DNA of 35,106 nucleotides from GCA-2718845 sp913041905 (GTDB taxonomy: Bacteria > Pseudomonadota > Gammaproteobacteria > GCA-002705445 > GCA-002716945). Positions 23,046 through 31,807 of the stretch are shown here, piece by piece; within the stretch, counting starts at the first letter, position 1, and the number at the start of each line of letters is the position of its first letter. The notes beneath the pieces were generated by a model, which was given only the letters and a program-made list of their open reading frames with translations, was not told the origin of the DNA and did not search any database. A program made the position numbers and the translations under genes. The stretch lies in assembly GCA_913041905.1 (NCBI GenBank), contig CAJWJQ010000006.1, positions 1-35,106 of the forward strand, read 5' to 3'.

Positions 23046-23708
23046 ATGATCAAACTAAACAAACAACTTGAAGATGTAATTTCAATAACTGGCCAAGACG
23101 TTTCAAATTACCAGCTTAGCTTATTCCATGACTATGTTGATATATTATTTAAATGGCACGAAAAACATAATATTCTTTCAACAAGAAATGTAGAGTACTT
23201 CATTAAGAGAGATTTTTTTGACACAGTTTCTTTTGTTGGATATTTGCCTTATGGTCTTCATATTGATGTTGGGACAGGCGCTGGCATACCAGGAATTATT
23301 CTTAGCATACTAAGAAATGATAATAATTTTATATTAGTTGATAGAAGAGAAAAGGCCATACGTTTTTTAGAGCATGTTAAAATTAAATTAAACTTAAAGA
23401 ATATTGATATTGTAAAGACTGACATAAACAGTCTTAGCATTGGCAATACACCTAACAGCATCCTCATTAAAAATTTTAGCAATAAAGTAGTTTCAAAGAT
23501 GAATTTTATTCAAAAAGTAAAGTATATATATAAATTGATGAAATCTAGAATAAAAGGCAGGTATAAAGTATTAATGATGACAGGGTCTAATGCGCTTGTT
23601 ATACCAAATATTATAAAAATAGACGACAGAATAACCGCAAAATGCACTATACATAAAATTAAAACTCCTTTTTTCCCGACAAACCGCTTCATATTGGAGA
23701 TTTTATGA
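23046..23708 (+). CDS. rsmG: 16S rRNA (guanine-527-N7)-methyltransferase RsmG
   Basis: Methylates G527 of 16S rRNA using SAM. The 220-residue protein (E. coli 207) has the SAM-binding loop DVGTGAGIPGI at 74-84, the acidic LVDRREKAIRFLEH (about 97-110) after the second strand, and the N-terminal helices seen in the family. The LNLT segment usual near residue 43 reads HNILSTRN, and the C-terminal half is more divergent than in typical RsmG. Position after mnmG and before parA-parB is the standard gidA-gidB-soj-spo0J order and secures the call. Its last four bases overlap the parA start as ATGA. Confidence 0.93.
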   Translation: MIKLNKQLEDVISITGQDVSNYQLSLFHDYVDILFKWHEKHNILSTRNVEYFIKRDFFDTVSFVGYLPYGLHIDVGTGAGIPGIILSILRNDNNFILVDRREKAIRFLEHVKIKLNLKNIDIVKTDINSLSIGNTPNSILIKNFSNKVVSKMNFIQKVKYIYKLMKSRIKGRYKVLMMTGSNALVIPNIIKIDDRITAKCTIHKIKTPFFPTNRFILEIL

Positions 23709-24472
23709 TTTCAAATATTTTGTCAGTAGTTAACCAGAAGGGAGGTGTTGGCAAAACCACAACCTGCATTAACCTTTCTGCAGCTTTGGCCAAAACCAAA
23801 AGAAAAGTATTGCTAGTAGATTTAGACCCACAATCTAATGCAACCAAAGGCTGTGGTCTTGACCCACACTCTTTAGATGTTTCTGTAAACGATGTGCTAT
23901 TGGGTAGAAATAATTTGTCAGAGGCAATCATATCTCTTGATAATTATGGATTTAATATACTCCCAGCCACACCAGAGCTAACAGAGGCAGAGGTTAAATT
24001 GCTTTCATTAAATGAAAAAGAATTTACATTAAGAAACTTGTTAAATACTATTAAAAAAAAATATAATTACATAATTATCGACTGCCCTCCTTCATTAAAT
24101 ATACTTACAGTAAGTTCATTAACTGCTTCTGATGGAGTTTTGATCCCTGTACAGTGTGAGTTTTTTGCGCTTCAAGGTTTAAGTGAATTAATAACAACGA
24201 TCGAGACTATCAAGGAATCCACAAATAATAATTTAAGTATTAAGGGGATTATAAGAACTATGTTTGATCCGAGAAATAATCTTGCCAATGACGTGAGCGC
24301 TCAGCTTATAAAATTTTTTAAAGAAAAACTTTTTAAAACAATAATACCAAGAAATATAACAGTTGCTGAAGCGCCTAGTCATGGAATGCCTGTAACCGAG
24401 TATGACAAACATTCCAAGGGCTCTCTATCATATCTATCTTTGACAGGTGAAATTATAAAACAAGAAAAATAG
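23705..24472 (+). CDS. parA: Chromosome partitioning ATPase ParA (Soj)
   Basis: Deviant Walker-A ATPase that, with ParB bound at parS, drives origin segregation. The 255 residues carry QKGGVGKTTT at 10-19, the A' region LLVDLDPQSNAT (about 36-47) and Walker B IIDCPPSLN (about 120-128). No N-terminal helix-turn-helix is present, as expected for chromosomal ParA. The ATG overlaps the rsmG stop (ATGA), and parB begins 41 bases downstream. Its targets, two parS sites, are in recF on the other side of the origin. Confidence 0.97.
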   Translation: MISNILSVVNQKGGVGKTTTCINLSAALAKTKRKVLLVDLDPQSNATKGCGLDPHSLDVSVNDVLLGRNNLSEAIISLDNYGFNILPATPELTEAEVKLLSLNEKEFTLRNLLNTIKKKYNYIIIDCPPSLNILTVSSLTASDGVLIPVQCEFFALQGLSELITTIETIKESTNNNLSIKGIIRTMFDPRNNLANDVSAQLIKFFKEKLFKTIIPRNITVAEAPSHGMPVTEYDKHSKGSLSYLSLTGEIIKQEK

Positions 24473-24513
24473 TAATATATACATCTTATCAATGCTGAGC
24501 TATATTAAATATT

Positions 24514-25383
24514 ATGAGTAAGAGAAAAGCATTGGGCTCAGGTCTCGAGGCGTTGTTAAGCAGTAAACCTGAAAAAAAACATAGCACCAAAGATCCCGTA
24601 TCAAGTTCGAGCAAAACAATACAGAAAATCCCAATCGATAAAATATCAAGAAACATCAACCAGCCAAGAAAATTATTTTTTGATGAGCCATTAGAATCTA
24701 TGGCATCATCAATAAAGGCGCTTGGCCAAAAGACGCCAATTTTAGTTAGAAAAACAGATAGTGGCTATGAGCTAATTGCAGGAGAAAGAAGATGGAGAGC
24801 AATGCAATCAATACAGGAAGAAAATATTGAAGCGATTGTTATGGAGGCTACAGACAAGGAGTCTGCGTTAATCGCTATTGTAGAAAACGTACAACGCGAA
24901 CAATTAAATATAATTGAAGAAGCAGAAGCCTTGCAGAAACTAAATGTTGAGTTTGAGATGACGCACGATGAAATTTCTAAATACACAGGGAGGTCACGCC
25001 CACATGTAAGTAACATATTAAGGCTAAATGATTTGACTGATTTTATTAAATCAAAATTAGCTGAAGGTGTTATTGAAATGGGACACGCACGAGCAATTTT
25101 AACATTAGAGCCAAATAATCAAGACATTATTATTAAAAAAGCAATTAATAAAAAACTTTCTGTTAGAGCAGTTGAAAACTTGGTTAAAAACCATGGCAAA
25201 AAACTAAATAAAAAACCTGAAACTACTAAAGATCAAGATACAGTTGCTTTAGAACGTACGCTTTCTGAAATTATTGGAGCTGATTTAAGAATTCACCACT
25301 CAAAAGCTGGCTCAGGTAAAATTGAAATTAAATACAAAACTCTTAATGAGCTTGAAGGTATTGTTAGTAAAATAAAACCATAA
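24514..25383 (+). CDS. parB: Chromosome partitioning protein ParB (Spo0J), CTP-dependent clamp
   Basis: Binds parS and slides along DNA as a CTP-gated clamp to build the partition complex. The 289-residue protein begins with the ParA-stimulating basic segment KRKALGSGLEALL at 3-15. The N-terminal CTP-binding domain has GERRWRA (C-motif 2, near 90) and ENVQREQLN (C-motif 3, near 126). The central helix-turn-helix, THDEISKYTGRSRPHVSNIL, reads parS, and a C-terminal dimerisation domain follows a Lys-rich linker (about 225-245). All pieces needed to recognise the two parS sites in recF are present. A 108-base gap with a strong promoter separates it from atpI. Confidence 0.97.
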   Translation: MSKRKALGSGLEALLSSKPEKKHSTKDPVSSSSKTIQKIPIDKISRNINQPRKLFFDEPLESMASSIKALGQKTPILVRKTDSGYELIAGERRWRAMQSIQEENIEAIVMEATDKESALIAIVENVQREQLNIIEEAEALQKLNVEFEMTHDEISKYTGRSRPHVSNILRLNDLTDFIKSKLAEGVIEMGHARAILTLEPNNQDIIIKKAINKKLSVRAVENLVKNHGKKLNKKPETTKDQDTVALERTLSEIIGADLRIHHSKAGSGKIEIKYKTLNELEGIVSKIKP

Positions 25384-25413
25384 TAATTATTGTCCATATT
25401 AATGGTATATAAA

Positions 25414-25442
25414 TTGAACTAACCGTAATACTCATCTATACT
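25414..25442 (+). promoter_or_regulatory. Promoter of the ATP synthase operon
   Basis: TTGAAC at 25414-25419 and TATACT at 25437-25442 are exactly 17 bases apart, a good sigma-70 promoter in the parB-atpI gap. Predicted transcription start is about 25449, giving a leader of some 40 bases before the GTG of atpI. Confidence 0.65.
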
Positions 25443-25491
25443 ACCAGTAGCCATAAAGGAAGTGGTTTTTGCTCCGTGGTGAACATCAATA

Positions 25492-25842
25492 GTGTTAAGA
25501 GTAATAATTTACCAGGGCTCAATAACTGTAGTTGTAGCTTTAGTTTTTATGAGTCTCGAGTCAGCGAATTTAATGTCGTCTTTTTATGGAGGGCTGGTTG
25601 CTGTGGTAAACACTTTGCTACTTGCAAGAAGCGTAGATGATGCTGGGGTTGCAGCCTATGAGCAAAAAAAGGCAAGAAGCGCCTTAGTGCTTGTAAGAAG
25701 TGTTGTAATGAGATTTGTTATAGTACTAGCAAGTTTTTATGTAGGAATCGTACATCTAGGACTTGTTGCTATACAAATATTAATAGCATTCTCTTTAGCG
25801 CAATTAGGGTATATCTTCTATAAGCCTAAATTTATATATTAG
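25492..25842 (+). CDS. atpI: ATP synthase accessory protein AtpI
   Basis: Small membrane protein encoded at the head of ATP synthase operons, linked to c-ring assembly. The 116 residues form four membrane segments: about 5-20, 28-43, 68-84 and 88-108. Segment two has the family's SSFYGGLVAVVNTLLLARS pattern. It begins with GTG at 25492; an in-frame TGA lies ten codons' width upstream (25480-25482), so the protein cannot be much longer. AAGGA at 25456 is too far away to serve this start. The protein is a little shorter than E. coli AtpI, with a reduced N-terminus. Low sequence conservation is normal for the family; position before atpB is decisive. Confidence 0.88.
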   Translation: MLRVIIYQGSITVVVALVFMSLESANLMSSFYGGLVAVVNTLLLARSVDDAGVAAYEQKKARSALVLVRSVVMRFVIVLASFYVGIVHLGLVAIQILIAFSLAQLGYIFYKPKFIY

Positions 25843-25865
25843 AGAGAGATTGAGATAAAAGAATT

Positions 25866-26651
25866 ATGAGCCAAGGTGAGAGTCCAGCAACAGATAACCC
25901 AGTAGGGTATATTTCACATCACTTAAAACCGTTAACTACGGATGCCACAGGTTTTTGGCAAATAAATATCGACACAATGTTTTTTAGTATTTTTATTGCT
26001 CTTATGGTTATGTTTATATCTTACCGGGTAGGCAATAATATCAAAACGGGCGCGCCATCAGGGATACAGAATGTACTTGAAACATTGATAGACTTTGTCA
26101 ATGGCTTAGTAAAAGAGGCTTTCCCAAAACCTAATAAGCTCGTTGGCCCGCTGGGGCTTACTATTTTTATGTGGGTTTTTTTAATGAATGCCATGGATCT
26201 AATTCCCGTTGATCTTTTACCAAAAGCCGCATATATGATGGGCATAGAGTCTTTAAAAGTTGTCCCAACAACAGACCCGCATACAACATTTGCAATGGCG
26301 CTCACAGTTTTTGTAATTTGTATTTACTATAATATAAAAATAAAAGGGCCTGGAGGTTATTTTAAATCATTTTTAGTCCACCCTTTTGGAATTGCTCTAG
26401 CGCCAATTAATTTTATTTTGACAATGGTTGAGGAAATTGCAAAGCCTTTAAGTTTAGCATTAAGGTTATTTGGCAATATGTTTACAGGTGAATTAGTATT
26501 CCTGTTAATTGCTATATTGCCTTGGTACATTATCCCAATACCAGGAAGTATGTGGGCAATATTCCACATACTCGTAATTACATTACAAGCTTTTATATTT
26601 ATGGTTTTAACTATTATGTATATAAGCTTGGCATCGGAAGAACCACATTAA
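25866..26651 (+). CDS. atpB: F1Fo ATP synthase subunit a
   Basis: Membrane stator subunit that forms the proton half-channels. The 261 residues give five or six membrane segments. The essential arginine is R200 in KPLSLALRLFGNMF, in the segment facing the c-ring; the preceding EEIAKP and the C-terminal QAFIFMVLTIMYISLA match the family. The conserved cytoplasmic loop PTTDPHTTF (about 134-142) carries His where Asn is more usual. It starts 23 bases after atpI and is followed by atpE after 18 bases with a GAGGT ribosome binding site. Confidence 0.97.
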   Translation: MSQGESPATDNPVGYISHHLKPLTTDATGFWQINIDTMFFSIFIALMVMFISYRVGNNIKTGAPSGIQNVLETLIDFVNGLVKEAFPKPNKLVGPLGLTIFMWVFLMNAMDLIPVDLLPKAAYMMGIESLKVVPTTDPHTTFAMALTVFVICIYYNIKIKGPGGYFKSFLVHPFGIALAPINFILTMVEEIAKPLSLALRLFGNMFTGELVFLLIAILPWYIIPIPGSMWAIFHILVITLQAFIFMVLTIMYISLASEEPH

Positions 26652-26669
26652 CATTTATAGAGGTAAAAT

Positions 26670-26966
26670 ATGGAAAACACACTAACACCAGAAATGATTA
26701 CACAAATCTATTCCTCAACTAGTTTAGGAGTATCAATAATGCTGGCTGCAGCAGGACTAGGATCTGCATTAGGCTGGGGTTTGATTTGTATGAAATATAT
26801 TGAGGGAATTGCAAGGCAGCCTGAAATGTTGCCAGCATTGAGAATTCAAATGTTTATCACGGCAGGATTAATGGAATCTTTTCCATTTATAGTTTTAGCA
26901 TTTGCAATGTTCTTTGTTTTTGCCAATCCTTTTATTGGCGCAGCGAAAGCAGCGCTAGGAGCATAA
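26670..26966 (+). CDS. atpE: F1Fo ATP synthase subunit c
   Basis: Proteolipid of the rotor ring. The 98 residues form a helical hairpin: helix 1 (about 18-44), polar loop RQPE at 49-52, helix 2 (about 58-85). The ion-carrying carboxylate is Glu69 in GLMESFPF, where E. coli has Asp61. The N-terminus is about 10-15 residues longer than in E. coli. Helix 1 has GLGSALGWG: the packing glycines are partly kept but a Trp (residue 36) lies where small or polar residues are usual. The Gln that Na+-type rings use at this place is missing, so proton coupling is expected. Confidence 0.96.
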   Translation: MENTLTPEMITQIYSSTSLGVSIMLAAAGLGSALGWGLICMKYIEGIARQPEMLPALRIQMFITAGLMESFPFIVLAFAMFFVFANPFIGAAKAALGA

Positions 26967-26997
26967 TTATAAATAATTTTAAACGTAGGGCTATAAT

Positions 26998-27465
26998 ATG
27001 AATGTAACAGCAACACTTTTTGGGCAAATGATTACTTTTGTTATTTTTGTGTGGTTTATAAAGGCATATCTTTGGGAGCCTCTAACAAAAGCTATGGAAG
27101 ACCGTACTAATAAAATAGCAGATGGATTAGCATCTGCCGAATTAGGAGAAAAGAAAATAAAAGATGCTGAAGAGCATTATAAAAGCCAAGTTGAAGAAGC
27201 AAAAAATAAAGCATCAGAGATTATTGGTGGTGCTGAACAGCAGTCAAAAAATATTATTGATACAGCAAGACATACTGCAAAGGAAGAAGCTGCTAAAGTT
27301 ACAAAATCTCACGAACAACAATTAGAGCAAGAAACTAATGCTGCTAGAGAAAAACTGAAAGCAGATGTGGCCGAACTATCATTGTTGTGTGCTGAAAAAG
27401 TAATAGCAGAAAAAGTGGATAAAAAAGCGCACGACAAAATTATAAAAGAGGTGATTGGGCAGTGA
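26998..27465 (+). CDS. atpF: F1Fo ATP synthase subunit b
   Basis: Peripheral-stalk subunit. The 155 residues (E. coli 156) have one N-terminal membrane segment (TLFGQMITFVIFVWFIKAYLW cut at about 6-26) and then a long, heptad-rich, charged helix to the C-terminus, which dimerises and contacts subunit delta. The start MNVTATLFGQ is standard for the gammaproteobacterial b subunit. It follows atpE after 31 bases, and its stop overlaps the atpH start as GTGA. Confidence 0.96.
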   Translation: MNVTATLFGQMITFVIFVWFIKAYLWEPLTKAMEDRTNKIADGLASAELGEKKIKDAEEHYKSQVEEAKNKASEIIGGAEQQSKNIIDTARHTAKEEAAKVTKSHEQQLEQETNAAREKLKADVAELSLLCAEKVIAEKVDKKAHDKIIKEVIGQ

Positions 27466-28001
27466 CCGAAAACATTACATACTCAAGACCTTATGCAGAG
27501 GCTGCATATAAAATTGCAATCGAAGGGCAATTAACAAGCGAATGGAAATCAAACTTATTAGTTTTATCAGAAGTGCTAAAAGATGGGAAAGTGAAAGCGA
27601 TTATTGCAAGCCCGAAAGTTACTGATAAGGACACTTTAGATTTTTTGTTAGAATTCCTGCCATCTCACGATAATTTATTTAAAAACTTTCTTATTATTCT
27701 AATTGAAAACAAAAAGATTTATTTTATAAATCAAATTTCATATTTATTTAATAACATGTTGTTAAATGAAGAAAATATAACTGTGGCAGAAATTGAAACA
27801 GCATATGAGCTTGATAGCAAACAAAAGAACAAGTTGTCCAATATGCTAGAAACTCAATTTAAAAAACAAATAAAAATTAAAGAGGAGATTAACAAAAACC
27901 TCTTAGCTGGAATAAAAATTAAAGTTAACAATCAGGTTATTGATTATAGCGTCAAAAGTAAAATTGATTCAATGAGGGAAAAACTTACAACAAGAAGGTA
28001 G
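27462..28001 (+). CDS. atpH: F1Fo ATP synthase subunit delta
   Basis: Links F1 to the b-stalk. The 179 residues (E. coli 177) begin TENITYSRPYAEAAYKIA, the family's N-terminal helix motif (RPYAEAAY), and end with a segment resembling the conserved C-terminal DYSVKSKIDSMREKL. The middle is poorly conserved, as usual. The start is GTG, sharing four bases with the atpF stop, so translation is coupled. atpA begins four bases after the stop. Confidence 0.95.
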   Translation: MTENITYSRPYAEAAYKIAIEGQLTSEWKSNLLVLSEVLKDGKVKAIIASPKVTDKDTLDFLLEFLPSHDNLFKNFLIILIENKKIYFINQISYLFNNMLLNEENITVAEIETAYELDSKQKNKLSNMLETQFKKQIKIKEEINKNLLAGIKIKVNNQVIDYSVKSKIDSMREKLTTRR

Positions 28002-28005
28002 AAAT

Positions 28006-29547
28006 ATGACAATAAACCCAACAGAAATTAGCGACATTATTAAAGAAAAAATTCAGAAGTTAGATTTAAAAGCCCAGTCTCATAATGAGGGAACGGTTGT
28101 GTCTTTAACGGATGGTATCGCTAGAGTTTATGGAATCACGGATGCACTTCAAGGTGAAATGCTTGAATTTCCTAATAATGTTTATGGTTTGGCATTAAAT
28201 CTTGAAAGAGACTCTGTAGGTGCCGTTATTTTGGGTGATTATAAATCTATATCTGAAGGAGATACTGTTAAATGCACAGGACGTATCTTAGAAGTTCCTG
28301 TTGGCGAATCTTTATTGGGTAGAGTTGTTGACTCTTTAGGCGAGCCCATTGATAACGCCGGAGCTATAAAGTCTAATCATAGTTCGCCTATAGAAAAAAT
28401 TGCCCCAGGGGTTATCGAGAGAAAATCAGTAGATCAGCCTGTACAAACAGGATTGAAATCAATTGACTCAATGGTTCCTATAGGCCGTGGCCAACGTGAG
28501 TTAATTATTGGTGATAGACAAACTGGTAAAACCGCTGTCGCAATTGACGCCATAATTAACCAAAAGGAAACAGGTGTAAAATGTATATATGTAGCTATTG
28601 GACAAAAAGCATCATCTATTGCATCAGTAGTTAGAAAACTTGAAGAGCATGACGCATTAAAGCATACAATAATTGTTGCAGCGTCTGCTGCTGAGTCTGC
28701 GGCAATGCAATACATAGCCCCGTACTCTGGGTGTGCAATGGGAGAATATTTTAGAGACTCAGGACAGGATGCGTTAATAGTTTATGATGACTTAACAAAA
28801 CAAGCTTGGGCATATAGACAGGTTTCATTATTGCTTAGAAGACCTCCGGGCCGTGAAGCTTACCCTGGAGATGTATTTTATTTACATTCAAGATTGTTAG
28901 AGCGAGCGGCAAGAATCAATGAAAAAGCTGTGGAAGACATAACTGGAGGGAAAGTTAAAGGTAAAACTGGGTCATTAACAGCATTGCCTATTATCGAAAC
29001 ACAGGCCGGTGACGTATCAGCTTTTGTGCCAACAAATGTTATATCTATTACTGACGGGCAGATTTTTTTAGAGACCGATTTATTTAATGCAGGCATAAGA
29101 CCTGCAATAAATGCGGGATTGTCAGTGTCAAGAGTTGGTGGAGCAGCGCAAACCAAAATTATTAAAAAACTAGGTGGAGGTGTTAGGTTGGCATTAGCTC
29201 AATATAGGGAGCTTGCCGCGTTCTCGCAATTTGCATCTGATTTAGATGAGACAACTAGAAAACAACTTGAAAGAGGCAAAAGAGTGACCGAGCTAATGAA
29301 ACAATCACAATATTCCCCGCTTACTGTTGCTGAAATGTCACTATCATTATTTGCAGTTAACGAGGGTTATTTAGATGAAGTTGATATACATAAAATCATT
29401 GGATTCGAAAAATCTTTGCATGAATTTGCAAAGTCGAAGCATGAAAAAATAATTACAGAAATAAACAAATCCTTAGATTATAACGATGAGATAGCCGCAA
29501 AGATTAAGGCAATATTAGATGATTTCAAAGAGAATGGAGTTTATTAA
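28006..29547 (+). CDS. atpA: F1Fo ATP synthase subunit alpha
   Basis: Non-catalytic nucleotide-binding subunit of the F1 head. Its 513 residues equal the E. coli length. Walker A is GDRQTGKT at 169-176, the arginine finger lies in the downstream ISRVGGAAQ-like region (LSVSRVGGAAQTKIIK), and the family stretch YSGCAMGEYFRDSG, LIVYDDLTKQAWAYRQ and RRPPGREAYPGDVFYLHS are all intact. It is followed two bases later by atpG. Confidence 0.98.
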   Translation: MTINPTEISDIIKEKIQKLDLKAQSHNEGTVVSLTDGIARVYGITDALQGEMLEFPNNVYGLALNLERDSVGAVILGDYKSISEGDTVKCTGRILEVPVGESLLGRVVDSLGEPIDNAGAIKSNHSSPIEKIAPGVIERKSVDQPVQTGLKSIDSMVPIGRGQRELIIGDRQTGKTAVAIDAIINQKETGVKCIYVAIGQKASSIASVVRKLEEHDALKHTIIVAASAAESAAMQYIAPYSGCAMGEYFRDSGQDALIVYDDLTKQAWAYRQVSLLLRRPPGREAYPGDVFYLHSRLLERAARINEKAVEDITGGKVKGKTGSLTALPIIETQAGDVSAFVPTNVISITDGQIFLETDLFNAGIRPAINAGLSVSRVGGAAQTKIIKKLGGGVRLALAQYRELAAFSQFASDLDETTRKQLERGKRVTELMKQSQYSPLTVAEMSLSLFAVNEGYLDEVDIHKIIGFEKSLHEFAKSKHEKIITEINKSLDYNDEIAAKIKAILDDFKENGVY

Positions 29548-29549
29548 TA

Positions 29550-30413
29550 ATGTCGAGTAGCCAAGAAATTAGAACTCAAATTGGTAGTATCGAAAATACC
29601 CAAAAGATTACCAAAGCAATGGAAATGGTTGCAGCTAGTAAAATGAAAAAAGTTCAAGACCAAATGAACAAAGCTAGACCATTTGCTGAAAAAATAACGA
29701 ATGTAATGTCACACTTGGCGCATGCTCATCCTGAATATGAATCTGAGTTTTTAACGCAAAGAGATGTAAGAAAAAAATGTTACATCATAATCTCATCAGA
29801 TAGAGGTTTATGTGGTGGCTTGAATAATAATTTATTCAAACAGGTGTTAGAAGAAATATCAAAAGATAAAGCAAAAGGAATTGAATCAACGTTTTCACTT
29901 GTCGGCAATAAGGCATCATCTTTTTTTCAAAGAGTTGGTGGTAATGTAATAGCTCAAACATCACATCTTGGTGACAAACCTACGGTTGAACAAATTCTTG
30001 GAGTGATAACTAAAACAATAGATAATTATTTAGAGAAAAATTTTGACGAAGTCTATCTTGTTTACAATACGTTTGTTAATACCGTTAGCCAACTACCAAA
30101 TTTGAAAAAGATTTTACCCATTGTGATTGAAGAGAAAATTGAAACGTATGATCATTATTGGGATTATTTATATGAGCCAGATGCAGAGGAAGTATTAGAG
30201 TCTTTATTTACTAGATATATTGAATCACTAGTTTATCGCGCTGTTGTTGAGAACTTAGCATGCGAACAAGCTTCAAGAATGGTGGCTATGAAATCTGCTT
30301 CTGACAATGCAACAGATTTAATCGCAGAATTAAAATTAATATATAACAAAAATAGGCAAGCTGCTATTACACAAGAAATATCAGAAATTATATCTGGTGC
30401 AGCAGCTCTTTAA
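29550..30413 (+). CDS. atpG: F1Fo ATP synthase subunit gamma
   Basis: Central rotor shaft. The 287 residues equal the E. coli length. The N-terminal helix carries EIRTQIGSIENTQKITKAME and MVAASKMKK, and the C-terminal helix carries the signature ENLACEQASRMVAMKSASDNA near 247-267. SSDRGLCGGLNNNLF near 83-97 is the other conserved block. Two bases separate it from atpA and 14 from atpD. Confidence 0.97.
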   Translation: MSSSQEIRTQIGSIENTQKITKAMEMVAASKMKKVQDQMNKARPFAEKITNVMSHLAHAHPEYESEFLTQRDVRKKCYIIISSDRGLCGGLNNNLFKQVLEEISKDKAKGIESTFSLVGNKASSFFQRVGGNVIAQTSHLGDKPTVEQILGVITKTIDNYLEKNFDEVYLVYNTFVNTVSQLPNLKKILPIVIEEKIETYDHYWDYLYEPDAEEVLESLFTRYIESLVYRAVVENLACEQASRMVAMKSASDNATDLIAELKLIYNKNRQAAITQEISEIISGAAAL

Positions 30414-30416
30414 CTT

Positions 30417-30421
30417 AGGAG
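30417..30421 (+). promoter_or_regulatory. Strong Shine-Dalgarno for atpD
   Basis: AGGAG ends six bases before the atpD ATG at 30428. It is the strongest ribosome binding site in the ATP synthase operon and fits the need for three beta subunits per complex. Confidence 0.65.
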
Positions 30422-30427
30422 ATAATT

Positions 30428-31807
30428 ATGGAAGCAGGAAAAGTAGTAGAAATTATTGGAGCAGTCATAGACGTAAAGTTCCCACGCGAATCTATTCCAA
30501 AAATTTTTGATGCTTTAAAAGTTAAAGAAAATAATTTAACGCTAGAGGTCCAACAGCAAATAGGGGATGGAGTTGTCCGCACTATTGCAATGGGTTCTAC
30601 AGATGGCCTAAAACGTGGCCTTGATGTAAACAATACTGGGGAACCAATAAATGTGCCTGTTGGAGAAAAAACACTAGGAAGAATTATGAATGTTTTGGGA
30701 GAACCTATTGATAATGCAGGTGATATTAATGCTAAAACAACCCTGCCTATACACAGACCAGCTCCGACATTTTCTGAACAAGCATCAGAGATCGAAATAT
30801 TAGAAACAGGAATTAAGGTTGTTGATTTAATTTGCCCTTTTGCCAAAGGTAGTAAAGTTGGATTATTTGGGGGTGCAGGCGTTGGTAAAACTGTAATTCT
30901 CATGGAATTGATTAGAAATATTGCTGCTGAGCATAGCGGATTTTCTGTATTTGCTGGCGTGGGGGAAAGAACTCGTGAAGGCAATGACTTTTATCATGAA
31001 ATGACAGACGCAAAAGTTATTGATAAAGTTGCGCTTGTTTACGGCCAAATGAATGAACCTCCTGGCAATAGACTTAGAGTTGCATTAACTGGCTTAACTA
31101 TGGCTGAGCATTTTAGAGATCAAGGAAGTGACACGCTTTTATTTGTCGATAATATATATAGGTATACACTTGCGGGTACCGAAGTTTCTGCATTACTTGG
31201 GCGTATGCCATCAGCCGTTGGGTATCAACCTACGCTTGCAGAGGAAATGGGCGTTCTTCAAGAAAGAATAACTTCAACAAAAAGTGGGTCAATTACTTCT
31301 ATACAGGCTGTATATGTTCCAGCCGATGATTTAACTGATCCTAGCCCAGCAACAACATTTGCGCATTTGGATGCCACGGTTGTTTTATCAAGAAATATTG
31401 CAGAATTGGGAATATACCCAGCAGTAGACCCTCTAGATTCTACAAGTAGACAATTGGACCCATTGGTAATTGGGCAAGAACATTATGATACAACTAGAGC
31501 GGTTCAGGGAGTATTACAAAAATATAAAGAGTTAAAAGACATCATTGCCATACTTGGCATGGATGAATTATCAGAAGAGGATAAATTAGCTGTAAATAGG
31601 GCAAGAAAAATACAAAGATATTTATCACAACCCTTTTATGTAGCGGAAACGTTTACGGGGACACCGGGAAAGTATGTTTCGTTGAAGGATACCATGAAAG
31701 GATTCCAGTCCATTGTTAATGGAGATTTAGATCATTTACCTGAACAAGCATTTTATATGATTGGAGAAATTTCTGAAGCTGAGAAAAAAGCTGATGAAGA
31801 AAAATAA
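30428..31807 (+). CDS. atpD: F1Fo ATP synthase subunit beta
   Basis: Catalytic subunit of F1. The 459 residues match the family (E. coli 460). Walker A GGAGVGKT is at about 148-155, the catalytic Glu region GERTREGNDFYHEM near 178-191, Walker B LFVDNIYRYT near 238-247, and the ALLGRMPSAVGYQPTLAEEMG segment follows. The C-terminal DELSEEDK, which contacts gamma and epsilon, is intact. A good Shine-Dalgarno precedes the ATG. Its stop overlaps the atpC start by one base (TAATG). Confidence 0.98.
   Translation: MEAGKVVEIIGAVIDVKFPRESIPKIFDALKVKENNLTLEVQQQIGDGVVRTIAMGSTDGLKRGLDVNNTGEPINVPVGEKTLGRIMNVLGEPIDNAGDINAKTTLPIHRPAPTFSEQASEIEILETGIKVVDLICPFAKGSKVGLFGGAGVGKTVILMELIRNIAAEHSGFSVFAGVGERTREGNDFYHEMTDAKVIDKVALVYGQMNEPPGNRLRVALTGLTMAEHFRDQGSDTLLFVDNIYRYTLAGTEVSALLGRMPSAVGYQPTLAEEMGVLQERITSTKSGSITSIQAVYVPADDLTDPSPATTFAHLDATVVLSRNIAELGIYPAVDPLDSTSRQLDPLVIGQEHYDTTRAVQGVLQKYKELKDIIAILGMDELSEEDKLAVNRARKIQRYLSQPFYVAETFTGTPGKYVSLKDTMKGFQSIVNGDLDHLPEQAFYMIGEISEAEKKADEEK

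Noticed and set aside
25462..25482. Seven-codon leader ORF (GTG to TGA) upstream of atpI
   Set aside because: The AAGGA is only one base from the GTG, too close to serve it, and nothing suggests attenuation.
26670..26966. Sodium-type c-ring, suggested by ES at 69-70 in helix 2
   Set aside because: The helix-1 Gln ligand is replaced by Trp, so the Na+ coordination set is incomplete.
30415..30984. 189-codon open frame opposite atpD
   Set aside because: Antisense to the conserved start of atpD; no family resemblance.
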